From contig NZ_KZ319294.1 in the NCBI RefSeq assembly GCF_002744755.1, positions 62,001-126,000 on the forward strand: a stretch of DNA of 64,000 nucleotides, in the 5' to 3' direction. Position 1 is the first letter of the stretch. Every line of letters begins with the position of its first letter. Below the pieces are notes generated by a model, which did not search any database, was not told the origin of the DNA, and worked only from the letters and a program-made list of their open reading frames with translations. The DNA is from Leeuwenhoekiella nanhaiensis. Lineage in GTDB: Bacteria > Bacteroidota > Bacteroidia > Flavobacteriales > Flavobacteriaceae. The translations under genes and the position numbers were made by a program. Positions 19,254-27,453 of the stretch are shown in pieces.

Positions 19254-19820
19254 TCAGACGATTTTTATGTTGAAGGCCGAAAGCAAACCGGGGAGGCCTT
19301 CTTTGCCAAAAATAGCTCCGGTAATTTTATTGAGCTGCGGGTTAATCGTGTAGTTTTCTGCGGAAGAAAAATCGGTTCGCTCCAGTCGGGTATGATCAAA
19401 AGTAGCTCCGGAAAGGTCACAACCGGCAAGGGAAATGCCCGAAAGATCGGTTTCCGTAAAATCAGCCTCGAGCAATTTACAGGTATTGAAGCCAGAATTG
19501 GTCAAATCTACCTGATAAAAGCTGCTGAAATTAAGCGTACAGCGTGTACAGGTAATCTGAAACAAAATGGGTGCACAGGTCTCAAATGCAAGTCCCAGCA
19601 TTTTACATTCTAGAAACTCACATTCCTGAATCGCTGTTTTCAGGAGTTTCGCTCCGCTCAGATCACAGTTTTCAAATGTACAATTGGTAAAACTCAAACC
19701 CGAAAGATTGGTTTTGGCAAACACACAGTTTCTAAAGATGCATTCTTCAAAATCAGCTTCCAGTGGTTTTTCGGCGAAATTACGCCCTTCAAAAATTTGG
19801 TCTGTGATCAGTTCATTCAT
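19254..19820 (-). CDS. pentapeptide-repeat protein
   Basis: 188 residues forming a right-handed quadrilateral beta-helix. Repeats A(D/N)FxxC/L run from about residue 20 to 155 (ADFEECIFRNCVFAKTNLSG, then LEADFTETDLSGISLAGCDLSG). A non-repeat C-terminal piece (NPQLNKITGAIFGKEGLPGLL) is shared with Qnr/McbG-like and many uncharacterised members. Relatives protect DNA gyrase from quinolones, but most have no known target, so resistance should not be assumed. It lies between a MATE exporter gene (3 bases) and DUF3820 (1 base), in one operon. Confidence 0.88.
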   Translation of the reverse strand: MNELITDQIFEGRNFAEKPLEADFEECIFRNCVFAKTNLSGLSFTNCTFENCDLSGAKLLKTAIQECEFLECKMLGLAFETCAPILFQITCTRCTLNFSSFYQVDLTNSGFNTCKLLEADFTETDLSGISLAGCDLSGATFDHTRLERTDFSSAENYTINPQLNKITGAIFGKEGLPGLLSAFNIKIV

Positions 19821-19823
19821 CGT

Positions 19824-21191
19824 TTAGGAATTTTCAGCCTGTTTCAATCGGATCAGCTTTCGGCTTAAATAATCAAACCGAATATACAACAAGACTGCCG
19901 AAGCACTAAGCCCCGCCAGCAAGCCGTACCAAATGCCCTGACTCCCCGCCTGATCTTCCTGCCCAAAATACCACGCCACCGGAAAACCAACCAGCCAGTA
20001 GGCCAAAAAACAGATTCCCGTTGGGATATTTACATCCTGCAACCCGCGCAAAGCACCCAGAATCACCACCTGTAAGCCATCACTCAATTGAAACAATGCA
20101 GCCACAATCAGCAATTGCGCGGCAAGCACAATTACCTCCACATTATCCAGATAGAAAGTAGGCAGAATGTCTTTCAGCAAAATAAAGCCCAGCGCAAACA
20201 CGGCTTCAATGAGAAACACCTGCAGAAACAGCGAAAATGCGATGCGTCGCATATTCTTAAAATCGGCTTTACCTTTTTGATTTCCCACACGAATGGTCGC
20301 CGTAACGCCAAGCCCCACGGCAATCATAAAGGTCATCGCCGCGAGATTGAGGGCTATTTGATTGGCCGCCTGAGCATTTGTTCCCAAAAGCCCCGAAAGA
20401 AAAATACAGGAGGTAAAGAGTGAGACTTCAAAAAGCATCTGCATTGCGGTAGGAAAACCCAGGTCAAAAAGACGCTTAAAAATGGGCCATTGAAAAGCCT
20501 TTCTGCGCGTCCACACAAAATAGGGTTTGAATTTATCTTTCCTTTTTAAAATGTAATACAGCATCCACAGCATAAAAAAGCGGGAGATGAGGGTACCCCA
20601 GGCTGCACCTACCAGTTCGAGTCTTGGGAAAATCCAAAATCCGTAAATCAGAATAAAGTTGAACAGGACATTCACCACATTAGACACCAATGTAGCGTAC
20701 ATCGCGTAACGGGTGTTTGAGAGTCCGTCTGCAAATTGCTTAAACGCCTGAAAGGTCATCAACGGGATGAGCGAAAACGCCACAATATCCATATAGGGCA
20801 GGGCCAGCTCTACCACCTCTACCGGTTGATTGAGCATATACATGATGGGTTTGGCGAGGAGCAATAACAAAAATAATAAGACACCATTTAGGGTACACAT
20901 TACGATGCCATGGTGAAAGTAATTGCGACCCATAGCGGTATCCCCGGCACCGTCTGCTTCAGCAACCAATGGAGTAATCGCAAACGAAAAACCAATGCCC
21001 AGCGACAGCGCAATAAAAATAAGACTGTTGCCCAGCGACACCGCGGCCAACTGCGCGGCGCCCAGCCTGCCAACCATCAGATTATCAGCCAAAGCAACCA
21101 GAATATGGCCCAATTGTCCCAGCATCACGGGATAGGCGATCTTTAAATTTTGACGGAATTCCTGCGTGTAATTACTTAACAAAACTGCCAT
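19824..21191 (-). CDS. MATE-family multidrug/cation antiporter (NorM type)
   Basis: 455-residue inner-membrane exporter with about twelve hydrophobic segments in two similar halves. MLGQLGHILVALADNLMVGRLGAAQLAAVSLGNSL is the first-helix motif and QAANQIALNLAAMTFMIAVGLGVTATIRVGNQKG the second-half counterpart. It drives drug or metabolite efflux with H+ or Na+. A TATTTTTG box lies 14 bases upstream of the ATG. It heads the operon with the pentapeptide and DUF3820 genes. Confidence 0.93.
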   Translation of the reverse strand: MAVLLSNYTQEFRQNLKIAYPVMLGQLGHILVALADNLMVGRLGAAQLAAVSLGNSLIFIALSLGIGFSFAITPLVAEADGAGDTAMGRNYFHHGIVMCTLNGVLLFLLLLLAKPIMYMLNQPVEVVELALPYMDIVAFSLIPLMTFQAFKQFADGLSNTRYAMYATLVSNVVNVLFNFILIYGFWIFPRLELVGAAWGTLISRFFMLWMLYYILKRKDKFKPYFVWTRRKAFQWPIFKRLFDLGFPTAMQMLFEVSLFTSCIFLSGLLGTNAQAANQIALNLAAMTFMIAVGLGVTATIRVGNQKGKADFKNMRRIAFSLFLQVFLIEAVFALGFILLKDILPTFYLDNVEVIVLAAQLLIVAALFQLSDGLQVVILGALRGLQDVNIPTGICFLAYWLVGFPVAWYFGQEDQAGSQGIWYGLLAGLSASAVLLYIRFDYLSRKLIRLKQAENS

Positions 21192-21204
21192 TTTTTAGGA
21201 AGTG

Positions 21205-21212
21205 CAAAAATA
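21205..21212 (-). promoter_or_regulatory. candidate MATE operon promoter (-7 box)
   Basis: The minus strand reads TATTTTTG, matching TAnnTTTG, 14 bases upstream of the ATG. The leader would be very short. Confidence 0.4.
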
Positions 21213-21315
21213 CTTTTTAAGTTTAAGATAGCAGACGATGACAGACGCCAAGTTTGTTAATTTACAACGGCCTTAACAGCCGAAAAACAGCATTTCCCTT
21301 ACCTTTACAGGGTCT

Positions 21316-21870
21316 ATGAATACAAGCGACTTTTCCAACAAAATCATTCCGGAAGCTATTAAAAACGAAGCGCAAACCGCGCTTTCCTACTATCCGCAGT
21401 TGCGGAAAACTCCGATACGCTTTCAGTTTAAAAAGGACATTAAAAAGTCGACCATGCAGGCGCAGCCGGTATTCAAGTCCCTGCTAAAACCCCGTAAGCG
21501 ACGCGAATACGTGATTTTCATCAGTAAAAAAGTGAAAATTGAAGACGAGTCGTTTAAAATCACAAATATCCCTTCAGATGTTTTGATTGGGTGGATAGGC
21601 CACGAACTGGGGCATGTGATGGATTACCGGGATCGCAGTAGCCTGGGGCTCATTTGGTTTGGAATCAAATATTTGTATTTCCCGAAGTTTATACGAGAAG
21701 CGGAACGTGCGGCTGACACCTTTGCCGTGGCACACGGAATGGGCGAATACATTTTAAAAACCAAAGACTTTATACTGAATCACGCACACATTTCAGAACC
21801 CTACAAAGCCCGTATTAAACGCCTGTATCTTTCACCTGAGGAAATCATGAGGCTGATTAATGAGGGGTGA
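21316..21870 (+). CDS. putative zinc metallopeptidase-like protein (HELGH)
   Basis: 184 residues, no signal peptide. IGWIGHELGHVMDYRDRS holds an HExxH zinc motif (H96, E97, H100), and REAERAADTFAV about 30 residues on supplies a plausible third ligand (ExxxD around 130-134), an arrangement like M48-type gluzincins. The N-terminal half has a basic patch (KPRKRREYVIF). I do not recognise a named family, and peptidase activity is an inference from the motif. It is divergent from the MATE operon and convergent with the GH3 gene. Confidence 0.75.
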   Translation: MNTSDFSNKIIPEAIKNEAQTALSYYPQLRKTPIRFQFKKDIKKSTMQAQPVFKSLLKPRKRREYVIFISKKVKIEDESFKITNIPSDVLIGWIGHELGHVMDYRDRSSLGLIWFGIKYLYFPKFIREAERAADTFAVAHGMGEYILKTKDFILNHAHISEPYKARIKRLYLSPEEIMRLINEG

Positions 21871-21885
21871 TGGCAAGGGTAATTG

Positions 21886-21959
21886 TTATTGGTTATTGGT
21901 TAAAAGGTCTTATTTTTTGTTTCTTGTTTCTTGTTTCTTGTTTCTTGTTTCTAAGAAAC
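21886..21959. repeat. heptamer repeat tract: (TTATTGG)2 and (TTTCTTG)4
   Basis: Two perfect TTATTGG units at 21886-21899 are followed, after 20 bases, by four perfect TTTCTTG units at 21920-21947 with degenerate units on each side. The tract ends in an inverted repeat, GTTTCTAAGAAAC. It is in the gap between two convergent genes. The rest of the gap to 22095 is A/T-rich with no gene seen. Confidence 0.8.
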
Positions 21960-22095
21960 AAATTCAAGAACTCTGATTTCCAAATTCCGAGATTTCAAAT
22001 CCATTAGCCGCAAACAGAAAACCGTAAACCCTAAACCACTATTTAGAGATACCTCTCACTTCTCACATTTTACCTTTCACCGTTTACCAAAACCC

Positions 22096-23631
22096 CTAAC
22101 TCCCCGCGTACTCCTTTACAAAAGCTTCCCACTCAGCGAATTTCTCTTCGTTCATCACTTTTTCCATTTTCACCTGACCGCCTTTTTTCTTGTTGGCACC
22201 ACTCCATTCATAGAAAATTTCAGGTTTCACGGTGTTTACGATGACGCCTTTTAAGGCTTTGCTTCGGGCTACGCCGTAGTTTTTGTTGGCTTCCTGAAGG
22301 CTTTTATCTAAGGCATCGGCCAATTCTTCGTTTGAGGCTGAAGTTTCGGTACCTAAGTACCAATAGTGGTAAAACTCATCGTCTTCGGGATTTCGCTTTG
22401 CCGCAATCGTAAACTCAGGAATTTTAATATCAAATTGTTCCTCCAGCTCCTGTACAGCAGCTTCCATTTTATTTACCGAAAGTTGTGAACCCACGGTATT
22501 GAGGAAGAATTTGGTTCGCCCGGTAATCTTGATTTCGGCACGGGCTTTATCGGTAAACGCGATGGTGTCCCCTATCAAATATCTCCAGGCACCCGAAACG
22601 GTAGAAATGATTAAAATGTAATCTTTGTCCTCCTCAACATCGGCCAGTCCAATCACGGGCGCATCCTGCACGATGGAGCCGTCTTCGTTGATGTAATCAG
22701 GGTTCATCGGCACGAACTCAAAATAGATTCCGTTATCGGTCACCAGTTTCATCGCGTCAGTTTCAGGTCTTGCCTGAAAAGCGATAAAGCCTTCCGAAGC
22801 GAGATAGGTATCAATAACCGTGATGGGTTTACCCAGTAGCGCATTAAAACTCTTTTCGTAAGGTTGAAATGCAACACCACCCGAAGTATACACCTGCAGG
22901 TTCGGCCAGATCTCGTGAATATTTTTCAAATTGTGATGCTCAATCACTTTCTCGAGCATCAGCTCAATCCAGCTGGGAATACCGCTCAGCGCACCGATAT
23001 CCCATTCTTCAGCTTTCTCGGCAATATGCTGCACACGCTCGTCCCAATCTTCGATTTTAGCAATGTCTTCACCGGGCTTGTAGTAGCCTCTAAACCAAAA
23101 CGGAATATTACTGGCGCTAATACCGCTGATCTCCCCTTCTTCGTGACCGTCTCGTTTCTGAAGATCGGTCGAACTTCCCAACATCATGATTTCTTTCTCA
23201 AAAAAATCGGCTTCCAGATCAAAATGGGCAAGTGCACCTACCTGCTTAATACCGGCGGTACGAATGGCATCAATCATTTCATCGGTTACCGGAATACGCT
23301 TGCTGCTTTTACCGGTCGTTCCGCTACTCAACGCAAAATAATGCGGCAACCCAGGCCAGGTCACGTCTTCTTCCCCTTCGTGCATTTTAGACCACCACTC
23401 CTCATTGATGCTGTTGTAATCAAAAAACGGAACTTCCTCAGCAAAAGTCTTGCCCGGATTCTCGGATTCTAGGATGGCTTCAAAGCCGTAGTACTTACCA
23501 AACTGCGTGTTTTTGGCTTTTTTAAGCAGTTTTTCTAAAACTTCCTGCTGCTCTTCAATTGGGTTTGATTCCGGTATAACCTTGTCAGAAATATCAATAA
23601 TTCCTTTTATGAGTGCGCCTAAGATTGCCAT
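22096..23631 (-). CDS. GH3 auxin-responsive-promoter family acyl-adenylating enzyme
   Basis: 511-residue member of the ANL-related GH3 family, which in plants joins amino acids to acyl acids through an adenylate. The ATP-binding loop SSGTTGKSSK is at residues 102-111. YTSGGVAFQPYEKSF, IDTYLASEGFIAFQ and YILIISTVSGAWRYLIGDTIAFTDKARAEIKITGR are core family blocks. The bacterial substrate is unknown. ATG start. The C-terminal KKGGQVKMEKVMNEEKFAEWEAFVKEY is normal for bacterial members. Confidence 0.88.
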   Translation of the reverse strand: MAILGALIKGIIDISDKVIPESNPIEEQQEVLEKLLKKAKNTQFGKYYGFEAILESENPGKTFAEEVPFFDYNSINEEWWSKMHEGEEDVTWPGLPHYFALSSGTTGKSSKRIPVTDEMIDAIRTAGIKQVGALAHFDLEADFFEKEIMMLGSSTDLQKRDGHEEGEISGISASNIPFWFRGYYKPGEDIAKIEDWDERVQHIAEKAEEWDIGALSGIPSWIELMLEKVIEHHNLKNIHEIWPNLQVYTSGGVAFQPYEKSFNALLGKPITVIDTYLASEGFIAFQARPETDAMKLVTDNGIYFEFVPMNPDYINEDGSIVQDAPVIGLADVEEDKDYILIISTVSGAWRYLIGDTIAFTDKARAEIKITGRTKFFLNTVGSQLSVNKMEAAVQELEEQFDIKIPEFTIAAKRNPEDDEFYHYWYLGTETSASNEELADALDKSLQEANKNYGVARSKALKGVIVNTVKPEIFYEWSGANKKKGGQVKMEKVMNEEKFAEWEAFVKEYAGS

Positions 23632-23654
23632 AAATACTACATTTTGGTTGTATT

Positions 23655-23690
23655 CAAAATTAAACGACCCCGTGAGAACGAGGTCGTTAG
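23655..23690 (-). terminator. hairpin with T-rich tail upstream of the GH3 gene
   Basis: 11-bp stem with one mismatch (AACGACCCCGT, 23663-23673; ACGAGGTCGTT, 23678-23688). On the minus strand it is followed by TTTAATTTTG. It could end the transcript of the 23849 gene. The same tail also reads as a -7 box (TAATTTTG, 23655-23662) for the GH3 gene, so the role is ambiguous. Confidence 0.45.
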
Positions 23691-23733
23691 TTATAAGAAG
23701 TTTAACAAGAGTAATCTATTGGCATTATATTAC

Positions 23734-23834
23734 TTGGGCGTGCCCCTTCGGGTCGGGCTATTCGCTGCAATCTGCCTTTGTCGTCAGGTAAACCTTCCGC
23801 AAAGTCAGGATTTCCGCTACTATCCCTCACGCGG
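23734..23834. repeat. structured intergenic repeat or RNA-like element
   Basis: About 100 bases with nested pairing: outer GCGTG/CACGC (23738-23742 and 23828-23832), a CCC-CTTC-GGG hairpin just inside, and a central CCTTTG/CAAAG stem enclosing AGGTAAACCT. Read on the minus strand (GCGTGAGGGATAGTAGCGGAAATCC, then GATTGCAGCGAATAGCCCGACC) it resembles an interspersed element I recall from intergenic regions of many Flavobacteriia. That resemblance is from memory and was not checked. It begins 15 bases past the 23849 gene stop. Confidence 0.55.
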
Positions 23835-23848
23835 TGTCGCGTTTCAGG

Positions 23849-24205
23849 CTACAAAAGAACTACATCAATCGCTTTAGTATCCAAAAACTTTTCAAAGCGG
23901 GATGCAAAAAAGAGATTTGATTTCTTTACACGAAGCGAATAGGGATGAATAAATTCCAATATATAATTCCCGGATTTCAAAACCTCAACAGTTCCAATAC
24001 GTTTGGCTCTTTTATTCAAAACATAAGACTGAACAGGCCATTTAGCTTTTCTGGAATTCAAGACGCCTGCGCCCTCTATTTCCTTAAGTTTTATTTCAAA
24101 TTCATTTAGCTCGACACCCCAACCTCCTAAACAAAGGATTTTGTACTTACCTGCTTCCAGATAAATTTGCCTGTCTTTACTCAAGATATTTACGGGCCCA
24201 ATCAA
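23849..24205 (-). CDS. hypothetical protein, 118 residues
   Basis: Frame from a TTG at 24203-24205 (no nearby ATG) to a TAG at 23849. The composition looks protein-like, with alternating beta strands (YKILCLGGWGVELNEFEIKLKEIEGAG, RIGTVEVLKSGNYILEFIHPYSLRVKKSN). No signal peptide, no motif I recognise. It may be a real small beta-rich protein or a decayed gene. A structured repeat follows its stop. Confidence 0.4.
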   Translation of the reverse strand: MIGPVNILSKDRQIYLEAGKYKILCLGGWGVELNEFEIKLKEIEGAGVLNSRKAKWPVQSYVLNKRAKRIGTVEVLKSGNYILEFIHPYSLRVKKSNLFFASRFEKFLDTKAIDVVLL

Positions 24206-24316
24206 TGAATAAATGATTAAAATGTGTTCTTAAGAATTGCCTGTTTAGCTGTTGTCCTTTTTATTTTGAATTTAAAATTTTGAACATTGAATTGAAAGCC
24301 TAAATAAAAATAAATT

Positions 24317-24913
24317 TTACCCTCTCCTGCGCTCCAGTAAAATCATCATCATTAAGCCCAGCATAATGCGCTCGCTGTCACCTTCGTCCATTGGGCCTTC
24401 TTTGGTGACCTGAAATTTGCGTCCAAAAAAGGAAGGCTGCTTTTTGAGTCGGGCGATTTTAGCTCCGTTTTTATCGGTTACTTTATACGCCGGATTAAAG
24501 AAATACCCGGTAAGCATTCCCGCAACCGGCACTTCGCCAAACAGCGAATCGGCTACTTTTACCCATCCGTTTTCTTCTTCAATAGTATATTCCGGAGTAC
24601 CATTATCATCTACAATCTGGTATTTGGCTTTCCAGATAGAGCGCCAGCCCTTACGCACGATCTTGCCAAACTCGTTTTCGTTTGCATCGTAAAACGCATA
24701 AGCAGCCGAAAAATCGAGCCAGCGGTCTGCCTTAATGGTGTAATTGAGTTGATTTTGAGAGGTATCGGCATAAATTTTTATTTCCTCTTTCAGCTTAAAC
24801 ATCTTCTGACGGATGTAACCCACGGTATGCCCAAAGGCATCTGTAGCGGTAAAGTCATTAGAAAATGTGCTGATGCGAAACACAAAATCAATCGGAAATT
24901 GGAGGTTTTTCAT
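24317..24913 (-). CDS. LURP-one/scramblase-like (tubby-fold) protein
   Basis: 198 residues, most of one tubby-like beta-barrel as in LURP-one-related and phospholipid-scramblase-like proteins: FSNDFTATDAFGHTVGYIRQKMFKLKEEIKIYAD near the start, KADRWLDFSAAYAFYDANENEFGKI in the middle, and YKVTDKNGAKIARLKKQPSFFGRKF near the C-terminus. A hydrophobic helix (IMLGLMMMILLE) closes the chain, typical of the fold. The biochemical role is unknown. ATG start, 20 bases downstream of the M28 peptidase gene and probably in its operon. Confidence 0.78.
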   Translation of the reverse strand: MKNLQFPIDFVFRISTFSNDFTATDAFGHTVGYIRQKMFKLKEEIKIYADTSQNQLNYTIKADRWLDFSAAYAFYDANENEFGKIVRKGWRSIWKAKYQIVDDNGTPEYTIEEENGWVKVADSLFGEVPVAGMLTGYFFNPAYKVTDKNGAKIARLKKQPSFFGRKFQVTKEGPMDEGDSERIMLGLMMMILLERRRG

Positions 24914-24933
24914 AGAAAGGTTAGGAATAGTTT

Positions 24934-26349
24934 TTAGTCTTTTAGTTCTGCTTCATTAGTTATTGGCGCAGGTTTTACGCCGTAGGTATCCATCAGATAC
25001 ACGAGGCTGGTCATTGTCGCCGCACCCAATTCGAGTTCGCGTTTGTTAACCGCATCAAAGGTATCGTTACTGGCGTGGTGATGGTCAAAATAGCGTTGCG
25101 AATCGGGACGCAAACCAGCAAGAACGGTTCCGTTGCCTTTTAACGGACCAATATCTGCACCGCTTCCACCCAATTCAAAATAGTGAATCAAATAGGGTTT
25201 AAACAACGGGATCCAGCTTTGGATTTGCTCAAAATTGGCTGCATCAGCATCAAATGAAAATCCGCGTGGTGTAAAACCTCCTGCGTCACTTTCCAATGCG
25301 AAAACGTGACGTTCGCCTTTTTCTGTGGCGACCTCAGCGTATTTATTACCCCCGCGTAAACCGTTTTCTTCGTTCATAAACAGTACCACGCGAATGCTGT
25401 GTTTGGGTTTGTAATTAGCCGCTTTCATCAGGCGTAAGACTTCCATACTTTGAACGACCCCGGCACCATCATCGTGGCTGCCGTCTCCCAGATCCCAGCT
25501 GTCCAGATGCCCGCCTACAACCATAATTTCGTCGGGTTTTTCGCTTCCGGTAATCTCACCTATCACGTTAAACGAAGGCACATCTTCATAATTCTGGCAA
25601 TTCATTTTTAAGTAGAACCGGGTGTCTTTATCCTTTTTCAGCATTTTACTCAACAGAGCAGCGCCGTTGGTACTGATTGCCGCTGCGGGAATACGCTGCT
25701 CATTAGGCAGATCACCGTATGACATTGCGCCGGTGTGCGGCAGATCGTCCATTCTCAAATTCATCGAACGCACGATCACACCTACCGCGCCGTATTTGGC
25801 AGCTTCACGAGCCCCCGAATACCGCTGATCGACACAACCTCCATAGGCAGAAAACGTTTGAATCAAATCGGCCTGCATAGGGCGGTTGTAAAAAACGATT
25901 TTACCTTTAATCTGATCTTCCCCATACTTGGCGAGATCGTCGAGCCCCTGAACTTCAATGACGGGAGCCGTGATGCCGTCTGCAGCAGTTGCAATCGAAC
26001 CGCCTAATGCACAAACCGGCACATCGATGTTTCCGTCAGGGCCGTCTATCCAGGCTTTTTCGGGAGCGCCGCGTTCCCATTTGGGCACCATAACCGGCTG
26101 TAGCCAGACTTTATCAAGACCAATAGCCTCGAGCTCGGCCTTAGCCCATTGTACGGCTTTTTCTGCACCAGCGCTACCACTCAGGCGCGCACCAATGTCG
26201 TTAGACAGGGCATCGAGCCATTGATAACTTTGCCCGTTTAATAGCGAAAGATCATAAAAATTGCGAAGTTGGAGGGAATCTTTTGTCGTTTGCGCCTGTA
26301 CCTGCGTCAGACCACAAAACACTACAAGGAATAAAGCTAGTTTTTTCAA
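24934..26349 (-). CDS. secreted M28-family zinc aminopeptidase/carboxypeptidase
   Basis: 471 residues with a type-I signal peptide (LALFLVVFCGLTQVQA). A protease-associated domain is inserted at about 130-250 (APVIEVQGLDDLAKYGEDQIKGKIVFYN), followed by the M28 catalytic core. Zinc-ligand motifs are VVGGHLDSWDLGDGSHDDGAG (His, Asp), MNEENGLRGG (catalytic Glu and ligand Glu), ALESDAGG (Asp) and FDHHHASNDTFD (His). It cleaves peptides in the periplasm or outside the cell. The start appears to be TTG at 26347-26349, giving MKKLALF; the Lys-rich N-region fits a signal peptide. Confidence 0.92.
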   Translation of the reverse strand: MKKLALFLVVFCGLTQVQAQTTKDSLQLRNFYDLSLLNGQSYQWLDALSNDIGARLSGSAGAEKAVQWAKAELEAIGLDKVWLQPVMVPKWERGAPEKAWIDGPDGNIDVPVCALGGSIATAADGITAPVIEVQGLDDLAKYGEDQIKGKIVFYNRPMQADLIQTFSAYGGCVDQRYSGAREAAKYGAVGVIVRSMNLRMDDLPHTGAMSYGDLPNEQRIPAAAISTNGAALLSKMLKKDKDTRFYLKMNCQNYEDVPSFNVIGEITGSEKPDEIMVVGGHLDSWDLGDGSHDDGAGVVQSMEVLRLMKAANYKPKHSIRVVLFMNEENGLRGGNKYAEVATEKGERHVFALESDAGGFTPRGFSFDADAANFEQIQSWIPLFKPYLIHYFELGGSGADIGPLKGNGTVLAGLRPDSQRYFDHHHASNDTFDAVNKRELELGAATMTSLVYLMDTYGVKPAPITNEAELKD

Positions 26350-26414
26350 AATTCTGTTTTTTTAACTGTGGAATTCTAAAAGTACTATTCTCTGCGCGTA
26401 AACGGGTGAACGAA

Positions 26415-26440
26415 TTCAAAATTTAATGTTCAAAATTTAA
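26415..26440. repeat. 12-bp direct repeat TTCAAAATTTAA x2
   Basis: Two perfect copies (26415-26426 and 26429-26440) separated by TG, upstream of the M28 gene. Low-complexity A/T sequence; a similar run occurs near 24270. Function unknown. Confidence 0.5.
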
Positions 26441-26481
26441 ATATCGCCTCCAGCGTTTATCCCGCTATAGTGCTAGTTGGA

Positions 26482-26549
26482 AGTTGGCAGTCGCAGTATG
26501 CAGTCTTTATAAATACAGAATTGCCTACTGCCGGCTGCTACTGCCAACT
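26482..26549. repeat. long imperfect hairpin after PPK2
   Basis: Perfect 10-bp ends AGTTGGCAGT/ACTGCCAACT (26482-26491 and 26540-26549), with further pairing inside (GCAG/CTGC and GCAGT/ACTGC), giving a 23-bp imperfect stem. Composed of degenerate TTGGCAG-like heptamers. No T run, so more like an intergenic repeat than a classical terminator. It lies 24 bases past the PPK2 stop. Confidence 0.6.
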
Positions 26550-26572
26550 CATTTAGTATTTCTACTTTAAAC

Positions 26573-27442
26573 CTACTCCTCCCCTTCCAGTTCCTTTCGA
26601 TACTGATCGATGTTGGCTTTGGTTTTTTCGTCGAGTTCGGGCTCTTTAATATCTGTATATTCTGAAAGTTTTTCGAGAAGAATTTTAGCTAAAATGAGAC
26701 GGGCGGTAGGCTTGTCGTCTGCCGGAATGATGTACCAGGGCGCATGAAATTTGGAGGTATTGTTAATCGCCTCTTCGTAGCAACGCTGGTAATCGTCCCA
26801 AAGTTTGCGCTCTTTCAAATCACCGGGAGAGAATTTCCAGTTTTTATTGGGTTTGTCGAGACGGCGCAGCAGGCGGTTTTTCTGTTCTTCTTTGGAAAGA
26901 TTCAGGAAAAACTTGAAGATGATGGTTCCGTTTTCGGCAATGTGTTGCTCAAAATTATTGATTTGTCGAAACCGCTCTTCCCAAAATGCCGCATCAATAT
27001 CAGCGATGCTGTCGATCCCCGGAATGTTTTCGCCCAAAATATACTCGGGATGTACACGGGTCACCAAAACATTCTCGTAGTGGGTACGATTGAAAATACC
27101 GAATTTTCCACGTGCCGGTAGCGCCACATAATGCCGCCACAGGTAATCGTGACCCAACTCAAGCGGTGTGGGCACCTTAAAACTGTGAACCACCAGGCCG
27201 CGCGGATTGAGGTTTTTAAACACTTCGCGAATGAGACTATCTTTCCCGGCCGTATCCATCCCCTGAATGCAAATGAGCACGGCATATTTACCGTGAGCAT
27301 ACATCGCATTTTGAATTTCGGCAATGGCTTTACTCACCTCATCGAGTTCGTCTTCAAGCTTGCTTTTTTTGCCGAAATCTTCGTGGGTTTTATAATCTGT
27401 GAGTTTAATGGACCGGGTTACCTGATAATCTGCTGCTTTCAT
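26573..27442 (-). CDS. polyphosphate kinase 2 family protein
   Basis: 289-residue PPK2 kinase that uses polyphosphate to phosphorylate nucleotides. Walker A GMDTAGKDS is at residues 61-69. FKVPTPLELGHDYLWRHYVALPARGKFGIFNRTHYENVLVTRVHPE spans the lid and Walker-B region at about residues 95-133. LSKEEQKNRLLRRLDKPNKNWKFSPGDLKER is also typical. The subclass (NDP or NMP kinase) cannot be fixed by eye. ATG start, 11 bases downstream of the NtrC-type regulator gene, which may control it. Confidence 0.93.
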   Translation of the reverse strand: MKAADYQVTRSIKLTDYKTHEDFGKKSKLEDELDEVSKAIAEIQNAMYAHGKYAVLICIQGMDTAGKDSLIREVFKNLNPRGLVVHSFKVPTPLELGHDYLWRHYVALPARGKFGIFNRTHYENVLVTRVHPEYILGENIPGIDSIADIDAAFWEERFRQINNFEQHIAENGTIIFKFFLNLSKEEQKNRLLRRLDKPNKNWKFSPGDLKERKLWDDYQRCYEEAINNTSKFHAPWYIIPADDKPTARLILAKILLEKLSEYTDIKEPELDEKTKANIDQYRKELEGEE

Positions 27443-27453
27443 AATCGATTAAT

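Noticed and set aside
19254-19820. Qnr quinolone-resistance gene
   Set aside because: It is a pentapeptide-repeat protein with a similar C-terminal piece, but the family is large and mostly not resistance-linked. I see no basis to call it Qnr.
22864-23472. 202-codon plus-strand open frame
   Set aside because: Antisense shadow of the GH3-family gene; no motif, and the opposite strand is clearly coding.
24240-24300. possible small RNA or promoter in A/T-rich sequence
   Set aside because: Only low-complexity TTTTGAATTTAAAATTTTG runs; no stable fold or clean promoter boxes.
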